The notes under the pieces were generated by a model. It had not been told where the DNA came from, did not search any database, and saw only the letters and a list, made by a program, of their open reading frames with translations. Below are positions 42,884 to 52,459 of a DNA stretch of 64,000 nt, piece by piece. Made by a program: the position numbers and the translations under genes. This DNA is from Lentzea guizhouensis. GTDB lineage: Bacteria > Actinomycetota > Actinomycetes > Mycobacteriales > Pseudonocardiaceae. The stretch's first letter is position 1; every line of letters begins with the position of its first letter. Where the stretch lies: positions 3,596,001 through 3,660,000 of the forward strand of contig NZ_CP016793.1 in the NCBI RefSeq assembly GCF_001701025.1, read 5' to 3'.

Positions 42884-45478
42884 GTGTCCGAGCCGAAGCC
42901 GTTGAACCCGACCGAGCAGGACGCCCTGGTGAAGCAGATCGGCCTGACCCTCATGAGGGCCGCGCCGGAGGACTGGCGCCGGGTCGTCGCCGAGTACCGC
43001 GCCACCGGCCGCTACTTCGAACTGGCCGCTGAGCTGCACATCGCTGACGGGTCGTCGCACGCGTGGGCTCCGCCGCGGGAGGTCGCGCAGCTGTTCGCCC
43101 GGTTGCGGGCCGGCATGCACCGCGAGGGCAGGGGCAGCTGGTCGAACGCCCGCTACCAGCTCGACCACCCGTCGAGCTACAACCTCGACTTCGACCGCGC
43201 CGAGCCGAAGTGGCAGACGCCTCCTCCGCAGCAGGCGTACTTCGACGAGATGCGGTTCTTCCCGCGTACCGACGAGAACGTGCCCGACTGGCTGCGCCGC
43301 AGGCTGAACCCGCCGACGCCGGTGTTCCGCACGGTCAGGGTGTTCGACGGCGCCGGGCCGAACGGCCGCCCGTCGGTCAACCGCCCGCCGGTGCCGGAGC
43401 CCGAGGTCGCGCCGCTGCTCGCCTACCTGTCGAACGCGCCGGTCGCCGTGGCCGGTCGTGGCTTCGACGCCGACGTGCTGGCCGTGGACTCCCCGCCGGT
43501 CGTGCCCGCCGGGTTCCAGACCGACGGCGTGTGGATCTGGCCCGCCGGCGTGTCCTACTACCTGCGCAAGTACGGCGTGCCGCCGGAGCCGGAGCTGGTC
43601 GAGCGGGCCCGCAGCAAGGGCTTCACCCTGGCCGAGGTGCCGGAGGAGACCAGGCTCGCCGCCGCCGCGAACATCGGCGCGCCCGCCGCACCTCCCGGCA
43701 CGATGCTGCCGCCGCCCCCACCGGTCGAGGTCCGCAAGGAGCCGGAACCGGTCGCGCCGGAGCCGGAGGCGACCCAGTTCGTCGCGGCGCCGTCGTTCGA
43801 CGACGAGCCGGGCCAGGAACCGACGCGGTTCGCCCCGGCGCCGTCGTTCGACGACGAGACCCCGCAGGAGTCGACCCGGTTCATGCCGGCACCCGACTTC
43901 GACGACGAACCGGAACCGCCGCGCGCGCCCGAACCCGAACCCGAACCGGTCGAGGTCACCGCCGAGCAGGCGCCGTTCGACGACGACCGCGAACCGGTCG
44001 ACCTGCCGGTCTCCGTTCCGATGCCGGCGGACGACGGACCGCCCTACCGGGTCGTCTTCGACTCCGACGGCGTGCCGGACCGCATCGACGACCGGCACCT
44101 GCGCGACACCTACGGCGCGGGCATGGACCTCTTCGCCCCGCACCCGACGGAGGAGTTCCCGCACGTCACGGACGAGCGCGAAGAGCCGGAGCCCGTCGTC
44201 GCCGACGAGCCGGTCGCCGAGCCGGAGGTGCCGACCGCGGGCCCCGACGAGCCCGCGCTGTTCACGCACCAGCAGGAGGACGAGCCGGAGCTCTTCACGC
44301 ACCAGCGCGAGGAGGAGCGCACCGACGCGTTCGTGCCGGAGGCCGAGGAACGCCCGCGCGACGCCATGCAGGACACGATGGCGTGGAGCCCGGTCCTCGA
44401 CGAACCGGACGAGGACCCGGCCGAGGTCACCGAGGAGCACCCCGTCGTCGCGGTCGAGGCCGACGAGCCCGACCTCGCCGAGGAGGAGCTGCGCACGACC
44501 GCGGAGATCACCCCGCACGAGGTCCGCGCCGCCGAGCCGCCGCCGGTGCTGCCGGTGCTGCCGGTGCCCCCGGTGCTGCCGGCGCCGCCGGTCCCCGTGG
44601 TCGAGGAGACCGCCCAGTTCGACGCGGCCCTGTTCACCGAGGACGAGCCGGAACCGGAACCGGAGCCCGCACCGGAACCGCGCCAGGTCACGCCGGAGGA
44701 GGACCGCGAGCTCGCGGGCACCCGCCGCGCGCTGGACGACCTGAACGTGCCGCACGGCGTCTACCGGATCGGCGGCGAGCCGGCCGACCGCACCTGGAAC
44801 CTGCACCTCGACGGTGACAGCTGGCAGGTGTGCTGGTTCGACCACGGCCCGAAGAACCCGGTGCGGTTCGACAAGGTCGAGGACGCCTCCGCCTACCTGG
44901 TCGGCAGGCTCGTGATGGGCAACTTCCGCACGATCCCGCCGCGCCAGACACCCCCGCCGGCTCCGCCACGCCCGATCGCCAACGGTTTCCGCGAGGAGCC
45001 GCGCCGTCCGGTGCCACCGCAGCGCCCGCCGATGCAGGCCCCGCCACCCCCGGCCCCCACGGCCGTGGTCCCGGCGCCGGCCTCCGCACCGGTCGCCGCC
45101 GCCGTGCAGCAGGACGACCCGGCCAAGCGGAAGTTCCCGATCTCCCCGCTGGCCGGCGAGCCGCCGCTGACGTTGTTCCGCCACAAGCAGATGTTCGAGC
45201 TGCCGGCGGGCACCGAGGTCGACCGCTACGGCGACCAGAGCGGCAACCTGGTCTACGTGGCGGGCACGCCGTTCCCGGAACGCAGCCTCGTGCCGTCGTG
45301 GATCAACCGCCCGTACCGGGTGTACCGCCTGCGCCGGCCGCTCGAGGTGCTGACCGGCGTGGCGGTGCCGTGGTTCGAGCAGCCCGGCGGCGGCACGGCC
45401 TACCTGCTGCCGAAGGCGGTCGAGGAGATGATCGCCGAGGGCGTGCTGGTGGAGATCACGGGCTCAGCTGACAACTAG
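42884..45478 (+). CDS. large cytoplasmic protein with C-terminal TNT domain
   Basis: 864 residues, no signal peptide or membrane helix. An N-terminal helical domain (about 10-60: D-A-L-V-K-Q-I-G-L-T-L-M-R-A-A-P-E-D-W) is followed by a conserved region to about 270, a disordered acidic Pro/Glu region with internal repeats (T-R-F-x-P-A-P-S-F-D-D-E three times, L-F-T-H-Q twice), a small domain near 605-690, and at the end a TNT domain (about 760-862): L-P-A-G-T-E-V-D-R-Y-G, G-T-P-F-P-E-R-S-L, P-Y-R-V-Y-R-L, P-W-F-E-Q-P-G-G-G. TNT of M. tuberculosis CpnT hydrolyses NAD. The glutamine of the W-F-x-Q motif is kept; the family's usual P-Y/F-H-x-Y histidine appears as Arg, so activity is uncertain. 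Confidence 0.82.
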   Translation: MSEPKPLNPTEQDALVKQIGLTLMRAAPEDWRRVVAEYRATGRYFELAAELHIADGSSHAWAPPREVAQLFARLRAGMHREGRGSWSNARYQLDHPSSYNLDFDRAEPKWQTPPPQQAYFDEMRFFPRTDENVPDWLRRRLNPPTPVFRTVRVFDGAGPNGRPSVNRPPVPEPEVAPLLAYLSNAPVAVAGRGFDADVLAVDSPPVVPAGFQTDGVWIWPAGVSYYLRKYGVPPEPELVERARSKGFTLAEVPEETRLAAAANIGAPAAPPGTMLPPPPPVEVRKEPEPVAPEPEATQFVAAPSFDDEPGQEPTRFAPAPSFDDETPQESTRFMPAPDFDDEPEPPRAPEPEPEPVEVTAEQAPFDDDREPVDLPVSVPMPADDGPPYRVVFDSDGVPDRIDDRHLRDTYGAGMDLFAPHPTEEFPHVTDEREEPEPVVADEPVAEPEVPTAGPDEPALFTHQQEDEPELFTHQREEERTDAFVPEAEERPRDAMQDTMAWSPVLDEPDEDPAEVTEEHPVVAVEADEPDLAEEELRTTAEITPHEVRAAEPPPVLPVLPVPPVLPAPPVPVVEETAQFDAALFTEDEPEPEPEPAPEPRQVTPEEDRELAGTRRALDDLNVPHGVYRIGGEPADRTWNLHLDGDSWQVCWFDHGPKNPVRFDKVEDASAYLVGRLVMGNFRTIPPRQTPPPAPPRPIANGFREEPRRPVPPQRPPMQAPPPPAPTAVVPAPASAPVAAAVQQDDPAKRKFPISPLAGEPPLTLFRHKQMFELPAGTEVDRYGDQSGNLVYVAGTPFPERSLVPSWINRPYRVYRLRRPLEVLTGVAVPWFEQPGGGTAYLLPKAVEEMIAEGVLVEITGSADN

Positions 45479-46081
45479 CCCGTAAGCCGCTGCGAAGGCG
45501 ATCGCGGTGTCGATGTCGATCAGGGCTCCGGCGAGCTTGGCCTGCCGGAGCCCGTTCGCGTCGATCAGCGCCCCGCGCAGGTCCGCGCCGTCGAGCTTCG
45601 CGTCGAGCAGCCGCGCGCCCATCAGGTCGGCCCTGCTGAGGTCGGTGTTGCGCAGGTCCGCCTCGCTCAGGTTCGTCTCGCGGAACCGCTGACCGCTGAG
45701 CTTCAGGCCGTGCAGCGGTGCCTTCACGAACGACGCCAGCGTGAAGTCGACCTCGGTGAACGTGACCGGCCGCAGCACGCAGTCGACGAAGTTCGAGCCC
45801 ATCAGGCTGCACGAGGTGAAGCTCGACCGGGTGAGCACCGTGCGGTCGAACGTGCACTGCCGGAACGCCGTCGCGTGGTGCTTCGACTCGCCCAGGTCGG
45901 TCCTGGTGAAGTCGCACCGGGTGAACGTGCACCCCGTCGTGACCAGTTCGCGGAGGTCGGCCTCGGTGAAGTCGCAGTCGGTGAACGACCGCTTCTCCCA
46001 GTGCTGGTTCGGCATGTTCGCGTCGGCGTAGTCCTCGCCGACCTCTTCGACAGGGCCGATGTTCTCGACGGGGTTGTCCAC
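45464..46081 (-). CDS. pentapeptide-repeat protein
   Basis: 205 residues from GTG 46081. From about residue 25 the sequence is a chain of A(D/N)Lxx-type units (F-T-D-C-D-F-T-E-A-D-L, T-N-L-S-E-A-D-L-R-N-T-D-L-S-R-A-D-L-M-G-A), which form a right-handed quadrilateral beta helix. Members mimic DNA (MfpA, Qnr) or have unknown roles; the C-terminal hydrophobic cap A-F-A-A-A-Y-G-L could mediate dimers. It starts 5 bases after map, so the two are one operon. Whether it protects gyrase is open. Confidence 0.9.
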   Translation of the reverse strand: MDNPVENIGPVEEVGEDYADANMPNQHWEKRSFTDCDFTEADLRELVTTGCTFTRCDFTRTDLGESKHHATAFRQCTFDRTVLTRSSFTSCSLMGSNFVDCVLRPVTFTEVDFTLASFVKAPLHGLKLSGQRFRETNLSEADLRNTDLSRADLMGARLLDAKLDGADLRGALIDANGLRQAKLAGALIDIDTAIAFAAAYGLVVS

Positions 46082-46086
46082 GGCCC

Positions 46087-46902
46087 CTAGTGTGCCGGAG
46101 CGTCGCTCACCTGTTCGACCGGCGCGACGTTCTCCGACTCGCGCCGAGTCAGCACCAGCGGGGCGTCCTCGGTGATCGCGACGGTGTGCTCGGAGTGGGC
46201 GGTGCGCGAGCCGTCGGCGGAGCGGATGGTCCAGCCGTCCGGGTCGTAGACGATCTTGTCGGTGGTGCGGGCGAGCCACGGTTCGAGCGCGAGGGTCAGG
46301 CCCGGCTTGAGGGTCATGCCGCGGCCCGCGTGGCCCCTGTTCGACACGTGCGGGTCCTCGTGCATGGTGCGGCCGATGCCGTGGCCGCCGAACTCGGTGT
46401 TGACCGGGTAGCCGTACGAGCGGGCCACCTGGTAGATCGCCGCGGACAGGTCGCCCAGCCGGTTACCCGGCCTCGCCACCGCGATCGCCGCCTCCAGCGC
46501 CTCCTCGGTGGCGCGGATGATCCGCAGGTCCTCCTCGGCGGGCGTGCCGACGACCACCGTGCGGGCCGAGTCGGCGACCCAGCCGTCGATGCCGACCGCG
46601 ATGTCGGCGGTGAGCACGTCACCGTCGCGCAGCACGTAGTCGTGCGGCAGGCCGTGCAGCACGGCGTCGTTGACCGACAGGCAGATGACGTTGCGGAACG
46701 GGCCCTTGCCGAACGACGGCGCGTAGTCCCAGTAGCACGACTCCGCGCCACGATCTTCGATCATGCCGCGGACGTGGTGCTCCAGGTCCATCAGGTTGAC
46801 GCCCACGTCGGCGAGCCTGCCGACCTCGGTGAGGACCTCGGCCACGAAGCGCCCGGTCACGTGCATGCGGGCGATCTCCGCGGGGGACTTCAGTTCAATC
46901 AC
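46087..46902 (-). CDS. map: type I methionine aminopeptidase
   Basis: Removes the initiator methionine. 271 residues with the pita-bread fold metal ligands: D-I-A-V-G-I-D-G-W and D-S-A-R-T (two Asp), G-G-H-G-I-G-R-x-M-H-E-D-P (His), A-L-E-P-W (Glu) and S-E-H-T-V-A-I (last Glu region). A C-terminal extension of about 25 residues is unusual but unstructured. A second housekeeping copy usually lies in the ribosomal operon; this one is paired with a divergent XRE regulator and probably has a specialised role. Two palindromic operators lie in its promoter. Confidence 0.95.
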   Translation of the reverse strand: MIELKSPAEIARMHVTGRFVAEVLTEVGRLADVGVNLMDLEHHVRGMIEDRGAESCYWDYAPSFGKGPFRNVICLSVNDAVLHGLPHDYVLRDGDVLTADIAVGIDGWVADSARTVVVGTPAEEDLRIIRATEEALEAAIAVARPGNRLGDLSAAIYQVARSYGYPVNTEFGGHGIGRTMHEDPHVSNRGHAGRGMTLKPGLTLALEPWLARTTDKIVYDPDGWTIRSADGSRTAHSEHTVAITEDAPLVLTRRESENVAPVEQVSDAPAH

Positions 46903-46924
46903 GAGCTACCTCACGAGCTGGGTT

Positions 46925-48350
<1,426 letters not shown>

Positions 48351-48384
48351 TCCACCGCGCGGATTTCGTGGCACTGTGGGGCAC

Positions 48385-49197
48385 GTGCTGATTCCCTGGC
48401 CCGTGCCCCAGCCGCAGATCTCCGACGACGTGCACCCCGCGCTCGCTGACGCCGCCCGTGCGGCGTCAGCGGCGTACGGGCGGGCACGTTCCGCACACAC
48501 CCGTCTCGAGCTCCGCGAGGAAGTCGCGGACGGTGCCGACGGAACGCCGACGATGCGCGTGGACCGCATCGTCGAGGACGCGATCCTGGAGTCGATCCAC
48601 CGCAACCGCGTGAACCTGCTCTCCGAGGAAGCCGGCTTCGTCGACAACGGCTCGGCGGTCACCCTCGTCATCGACCCGGTCGACGGGTCCGCGAACGCCG
48701 CGTTCGGTGTTCCGCTCTCCTGCTTCGCCGGTGCCGTTGTCGTTGACGGCACGGCTACCGAAGCGTTGACCACGTGGTTCGACACGGGCCGTGCGTGGCA
48801 TGCGCGCACGGGAGTCGACACCGCGTTCCGCACGACCGGACGCACGTCGTTGGACGGTGCATCGATCTGCCTGATGCGGCCCAAGACCGGCACTCAGGAC
48901 GCGTGGCTGCGCATCGCGAACCGCGCCGACCGCATCCGGGTGCTCTGCACGACGTGCCTGGAAACCATGCTGGTGGCGGAGGGGACCGTCGACGGCTTCA
49001 TCGATCCCGGAACCGATACACACCGGATCATGGACCTGGCCACGGCGCTCGTCACCGTGCCGGCCGCCGGTGGGGTGCTGGTCGACCTGCACGGCCGCCC
49101 GTTCACGTTCGACCCCGACCTGTCCCGCCGGTGGTCGGGCGTGGCGGCAGCGACTCCTCAGCTGGCCGAGGAGCTCATCGCGACCGCTCTGGGTTAA
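48385..49197 (+). CDS. inositol monophosphatase family protein
   Basis: 270 residues from GTG 48385. The magnesium-dependent phosphatase motif is present as V-I-D-P-V-D-G-S-A-N, with the upstream Glu pair in L-L-S-E-E-A-G and the later metal Asp in H-R-I-M-D-L-A. Closest in style to the IMPase / CysQ / FBPase group, substrate not deducible; in actinomycetes such proteins act on inositol phosphates, histidinol phosphate or PAP. It follows mdh by 34 bp and may be co-transcribed. Confidence 0.85.
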   Translation: MLIPWPVPQPQISDDVHPALADAARAASAAYGRARSAHTRLELREEVADGADGTPTMRVDRIVEDAILESIHRNRVNLLSEEAGFVDNGSAVTLVIDPVDGSANAAFGVPLSCFAGAVVVDGTATEALTTWFDTGRAWHARTGVDTAFRTTGRTSLDGASICLMRPKTGTQDAWLRIANRADRIRVLCTTCLETMLVAEGTVDGFIDPGTDTHRIMDLATALVTVPAAGGVLVDLHGRPFTFDPDLSRRWSGVAAATPQLAEELIATALG

Positions 49198-49385
49198 ACG
49201 GTGCCCCGTGGCTCGACGGTGCAGTCGGGTCCGGGGAACACCAGGCCCTCGTGCCCGTCGTTGAAGCGGACGAGGTAGGGCGGGGCGCCGTCGGTGCCGC
49301 GGACCTCGAGGATCTCGCCGAGGCGTTCCTCGAGACCGACCGAACGGCTGTGGACGTGGAGCCTGTCACCAACTGTTGCTTGCAT
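49194..49385 (-). CDS. DUF1918 protein
   Basis: 63 residues, ATG 49385. The pattern V-G-D-R-L-H-V-H-S, G-E-I-L-E-V-R-G-T-D-G-A-P-P-Y-L-V-R-F-x-D-G-H-E and V-F-P-G-P-D is the whole DUF1918 family, a small SH3-like barrel. Its stop overlaps the end of the IMPase gene by four bases on the opposite strand. Function unknown. Confidence 0.92.
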   Translation of the reverse strand: MQATVGDRLHVHSRSVGLEERLGEILEVRGTDGAPPYLVRFNDGHEGLVFPGPDCTVEPRGTV

Positions 49386-49394
49386 GGCGCTGCG

Positions 49395-49452
49395 ACACCT
49401 CCGGGTGCGGCATGAGGTCAGGCGTCAAAGCCTAGGCCGCCACCGGAGGTGT
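49395..49452 (-). terminator. inverted repeat between the lipoprotein and DUF1918 genes
   Basis: ACACCTCCGG / CCGGAGGTGT, a 10-bp perfect stem with a 38-nt loop that has its own small hairpin. Probably ends lipoprotein transcription; could also be an operator for the DUF1918 gene. Confidence 0.45.
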
Positions 49453-49471
49453 GCAACAGGGACTCAAGTAC

Positions 49472-49819
49472 TCATCCACCGCAGGCGGCGGACACCTTCG
49501 CCGCCAGGTCCGCCTTCTGCGTGACCCAGTCGGCCGCGGAGTTGACGTTCTGCATGCCGTTCGCGGCTTCCTCGAGCGCCTTCTTCACCTGCTCGTCCGG
49601 CGCGGAGTTGGCGAGGTTCTCCAGCTCGGTCGCCTTGGCCTTGGTGTCCTCCAGCGCCTTCTGCGGGTCGCTCATGTCCGGCGAGAAACCCACCAGCTGG
49701 ATCGCGTCGGCGCACAGCTTCACCTTGTCCGCGGTGTCGCTGACGCCCTGGATCGTGTCGCAGGCCGTCAAGCTGCCCAACGCGATGACGGCTGCCGCCA
49801 GCGGTCCGATAAGGCGCAT
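49472..49819 (-). CDS. small lipoprotein
   Basis: 115 residues. A lipoprotein signal ends in the lipobox L-T-A-C (Cys20), so the mature protein is anchored to the outer face of the membrane. The mature 96 residues are helical and acidic, with two more cysteines (K-L-C-A-D near 35 and A-A-C-G-G at the end) likely joined in a disulfide, and a regular heptad-like pattern (L-E-D-T-K-A-K-A-T-E-L-E-N-L-A). Function unknown; resembles many small actinobacterial lipoproteins. Confidence 0.85.
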   Translation of the reverse strand: MRLIGPLAAAVIALGSLTACDTIQGVSDTADKVKLCADAIQLVGFSPDMSDPQKALEDTKAKATELENLANSAPDEQVKKALEEAANGMQNVNSAADWVTQKADLAAKVSAACGG

Positions 49820-49879
49820 TCGTTCTCCCTTGTGCCCGAAGTGTCCGTTTGTGTTGCTTCCGACTCTACCGACCTGCGG

Positions 49880-50851
49880 TTACCGGTGGGCGTGTTCTCC
49901 GACCTGCCGCTGGTAGAGCTTTCGGATGACGTCGTCGATCTCCGGCTCCACGACGGCCAGGTCGTGCACCTCCACCTGCTGCACCACCCTGGTGATCAGC
50001 TGCGCCGCCGTCGTCTCCGCCCGCCGGAACGTGAGGTGGTGGCGCAGCCCGTTCGCCTCGCTGCGCACCGCCGTCACTCCAGGGACGTCCGGCGCCGGAC
50101 CGGGTTCCTTCAGCTCGATGACCAGCTCGCGGTCGGGGGTGACCTCCTCGCGCAGGGCGTCGAGCGGCCCGTCGGCGAGCACCCGGCCGTGGTCGATCAC
50201 CATGAGCCGCGGGCAGAGGCGTTCGATGTCGTCGAGGTCGTGCGTGGTCAGCAGCAGCGTGGTGCCGCGGCGGGTGTTGATGTCCTTGAGGAACTCCCGC
50301 AGCCGCTCCTTGGACTCGAGGTCCAGGCCGATCGTCGGTTCGTCGAGCACCAGCAGCTCCGGCGCGTGCAGCAGGGCGGCGGTGATCTCACCGCGCATCC
50401 GCTGGCCCAGTGAGAGCTGCCGCACCGGCGTCAGCAGGAACTCCCGCAGCCCCAGCAGCTCCACGCACTCGTCGAGGCGTACCCGGTAGTCCGGCGGCGG
50501 CACCCGGTAGATCGACCGGAGCAGGTCGAAGCTGTCCTTCAGCGGCAGGTCCCACCAGAGCTGGCTGCGCTGGCCGAACACGACGCCGATCCGCTTCGCG
50601 AGGTCGCGCCGCTGCCGGGCCGGGTCGACGCCGCTGACCTGGATGCGGCCGCTGGACGGCACCAGGATCCCGGTCAGCATCTTGATGGTCGTCGACTTGC
50701 CCGCACCGTTCGGGCCGACGTACCCGACGGCCTCACCCGCCGCCACGTCGAAGCTGACCCCGTCCACCGCGGTGACGGTCTTGTAGTTGCGCCGCAAGCC
50801 CTTGGACGTGGCGACCTTGAACTCCCTGCGGAGCTCCCTGACCTCGATCAT
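49880..50851 (-). CDS. ABC transporter ATP-binding protein (ABC-2 exporter)
   Basis: 323 residues from ATG 50851. Walker A G-P-N-G-A-G-K-S (46-53), Q-loop region V-F-G-Q-R-S-Q-L-W-W, signature L-S-L-G-Q-R-M-R, Walker B L-L-V-L-D-E-P-T-I-G-L-D and the switch His in T-T-H-D. The Q-R-S-Q-L-W-W-D-L-P segment is typical of the subgroup paired with DUF990-type permeases. Overlaps the upstream permease gene by 4 bases. Substrate unknown. Confidence 0.95.
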   Translation of the reverse strand: MIEVRELRREFKVATSKGLRRNYKTVTAVDGVSFDVAAGEAVGYVGPNGAGKSTTIKMLTGILVPSSGRIQVSGVDPARQRRDLAKRIGVVFGQRSQLWWDLPLKDSFDLLRSIYRVPPPDYRVRLDECVELLGLREFLLTPVRQLSLGQRMRGEITAALLHAPELLVLDEPTIGLDLESKERLREFLKDINTRRGTTLLLTTHDLDDIERLCPRLMVIDHGRVLADGPLDALREEVTPDRELVIELKEPGPAPDVPGVTAVRSEANGLRHHLTFRRAETTAAQLITRVVQQVEVHDLAVVEPEIDDVIRKLYQRQVGEHAHR

Positions 50852-51645
50852 GATCCTGTTCCCCGGTAGTGCCTGACCGCGAACCGCCACACCAGCCCGG
50901 CGGCCACGGCCGCCAGTCCCGCGACGAGCGGTGATGTCCACCCGACCCAGCCGGGCAGGCCGAGCGGGTCCTGTCTGCCGAGCAGCGCGAGGCTCGGGTA
51001 GTACGCGATGAACGCACCCGGCACGACGAACGCCATCAGCCAGCGCAACGGCCGTGAGTAGACGTTGATCGGGTACGAGGTGAAGGCCGCGCTGCCGTAG
51101 GTGACCGCGTTCGCGAACTCGCGGCCGTCGACGATCCAGAAGCAGATCGAGCACGCGACCACCCAGACCGCGCTGTAGATGACCGCCCCCGCCACCGGTG
51201 TGATGACGACCAGCGCCACCTTCGCCGGCGTCCAGTCGACCACGACGTGGGTGAGGGCGTAGACCATCACCGCGACCGCGCCGGCGATCCGCCCGATCCG
51301 CCGCAACCGGATGTCGGACACCATGATCTGCGGCAACGTGCCGAGCGGCCGCATCAGCAGCACGTCGAAGCTGCCGGTGCGGATGTAGGTCGGCAGGTTG
51401 TCGAGCTGCCCCGCGAACAGGTCCGCGACCCCGAACGCGGCCCCGGCGAACGCGTACATCAGCAGCACCTCGTCGCGGCTGAACCCGCCGAGCGCGTGGA
51501 CCTGGTTGAACAGCACCAGGATCACCAGCAGCTCGTACCACTGCGCGATCACCTGCGTGACGAAGTCCAGCGCGAACGACGCGCGGTAGGACAGCTGGCT
51601 CCGCAGCCGCGCGCCGATCAGCCGCGGGTAGATGACGTCAGCCAC
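50848..51645 (-). CDS. ABC-2 type permease (DUF990 family)
   Basis: 265 residues, six predicted membrane helices. D-V-L-L-M-R-P-L-G-T-L-P-Q in the cytoplasmic loop and V-Y-S-R-P-L-R-W-L-M before the fifth helix are typical of the DUF990 permeases. Its start overlaps the other permease by 8 bases and its end overlaps the ATPase, a tightly coupled three-gene operon making one heteromeric exporter. Confidence 0.9.
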   Translation of the reverse strand: MADVIYPRLIGARLRSQLSYRASFALDFVTQVIAQWYELLVILVLFNQVHALGGFSRDEVLLMYAFAGAAFGVADLFAGQLDNLPTYIRTGSFDVLLMRPLGTLPQIMVSDIRLRRIGRIAGAVAVMVYALTHVVVDWTPAKVALVVITPVAGAVIYSAVWVVACSICFWIVDGREFANAVTYGSAAFTSYPINVYSRPLRWLMAFVVPGAFIAYYPSLALLGRQDPLGLPGWVGWTSPLVAGLAAVAAGLVWRFAVRHYRGTGS

Positions 51646-52423
51646 CCTGCACCACCACCCTGCGCACCGCGCGCCGCAGCGCGAGGTGGCCGAGCGCGAG
51701 GATCACCGCGGCCCAGAACAGTTGGTACAGCAGCAGTTCCACCACGCTGCCGTGGCCGAGGAACACGTCGATCGGCGCCTGCAGCAGCGCCGGGAACGGG
51801 CTCAGCCACAGCAGGTCCCGCGCCCACTCCGGGAAGAACGCGATCGGCACGGTCAGCCCGCACAGCAGGCCGGACGTGACGTTCCAGAACCCGTACAGCC
51901 CGCGGTTGTCGATCAGCCAGAACGCGCTGACCTCCACCAGGAACCGCACCCCGAAGCTGCACACCAGCGCGATGAGCGCACTCACCAGGAACAACGGCCA
52001 CGTGACCGCTCTTTCGGGGAACTGGAAGGGGAACACCAGCATGCCGAGCAGCACCGGCGGCGCGAACCTGACGAGGAACGCGTACCCGCCACGTCCGACG
52101 TCCTGGGCCAGCAGAGCGCTCTGCAGGTGCCACGGGCGGTAAAGATCGACGACGACGTCACCGGATCGCACTCGCTCGGCGAGCTCGTTCGGTCCCCACA
52201 GCAGGACGAACCCGAGCAGCCCCTGCCCGATCCAGACGTACGTGTTGGTGGCAGCGATGTCGTAGTCGGCGATCTCCCCGTTCGCCGCCTTGAGAGCGGC
52301 GACGAGGACGGCGACACGCAGCAGCCCGAAGACCACGTTCGTGGTCATCCCGGCCAGCATCGCTTGACGGTAGGTCGAGTACCTTCGGAAACCAGCAATG
52401 ATCAAATCGGCGTGAACACGCAC
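51638..52423 (-). CDS. ABC-2 type permease, second subunit
   Basis: About 261 residues from GTG 52423 (a TTG at 52450 is possible). Six membrane helices; D-V-V-V-D-L-Y-R-P-W-H-L-Q in the first cytoplasmic loop matches the D-x-x-L-x-R-P-x motif of its partner, so the two are distant paralogues. First of the exporter genes; it begins 37 bases after the Ser/Thr kinase stop, which suggests co-transcription with the kinase. Confidence 0.88.
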   Translation of the reverse strand: MRVHADLIIAGFRRYSTYRQAMLAGMTTNVVFGLLRVAVLVAALKAANGEIADYDIAATNTYVWIGQGLLGFVLLWGPNELAERVRSGDVVVDLYRPWHLQSALLAQDVGRGGYAFLVRFAPPVLLGMLVFPFQFPERAVTWPLFLVSALIALVCSFGVRFLVEVSAFWLIDNRGLYGFWNVTSGLLCGLTVPIAFFPEWARDLLWLSPFPALLQAPIDVFLGHGSVVELLLYQLFWAAVILALGHLALRRAVRRVVVQGG

Positions 52424-52459
52424 AGCGGTCCACGTTACGACCGGTCGCAAGTGGATATT

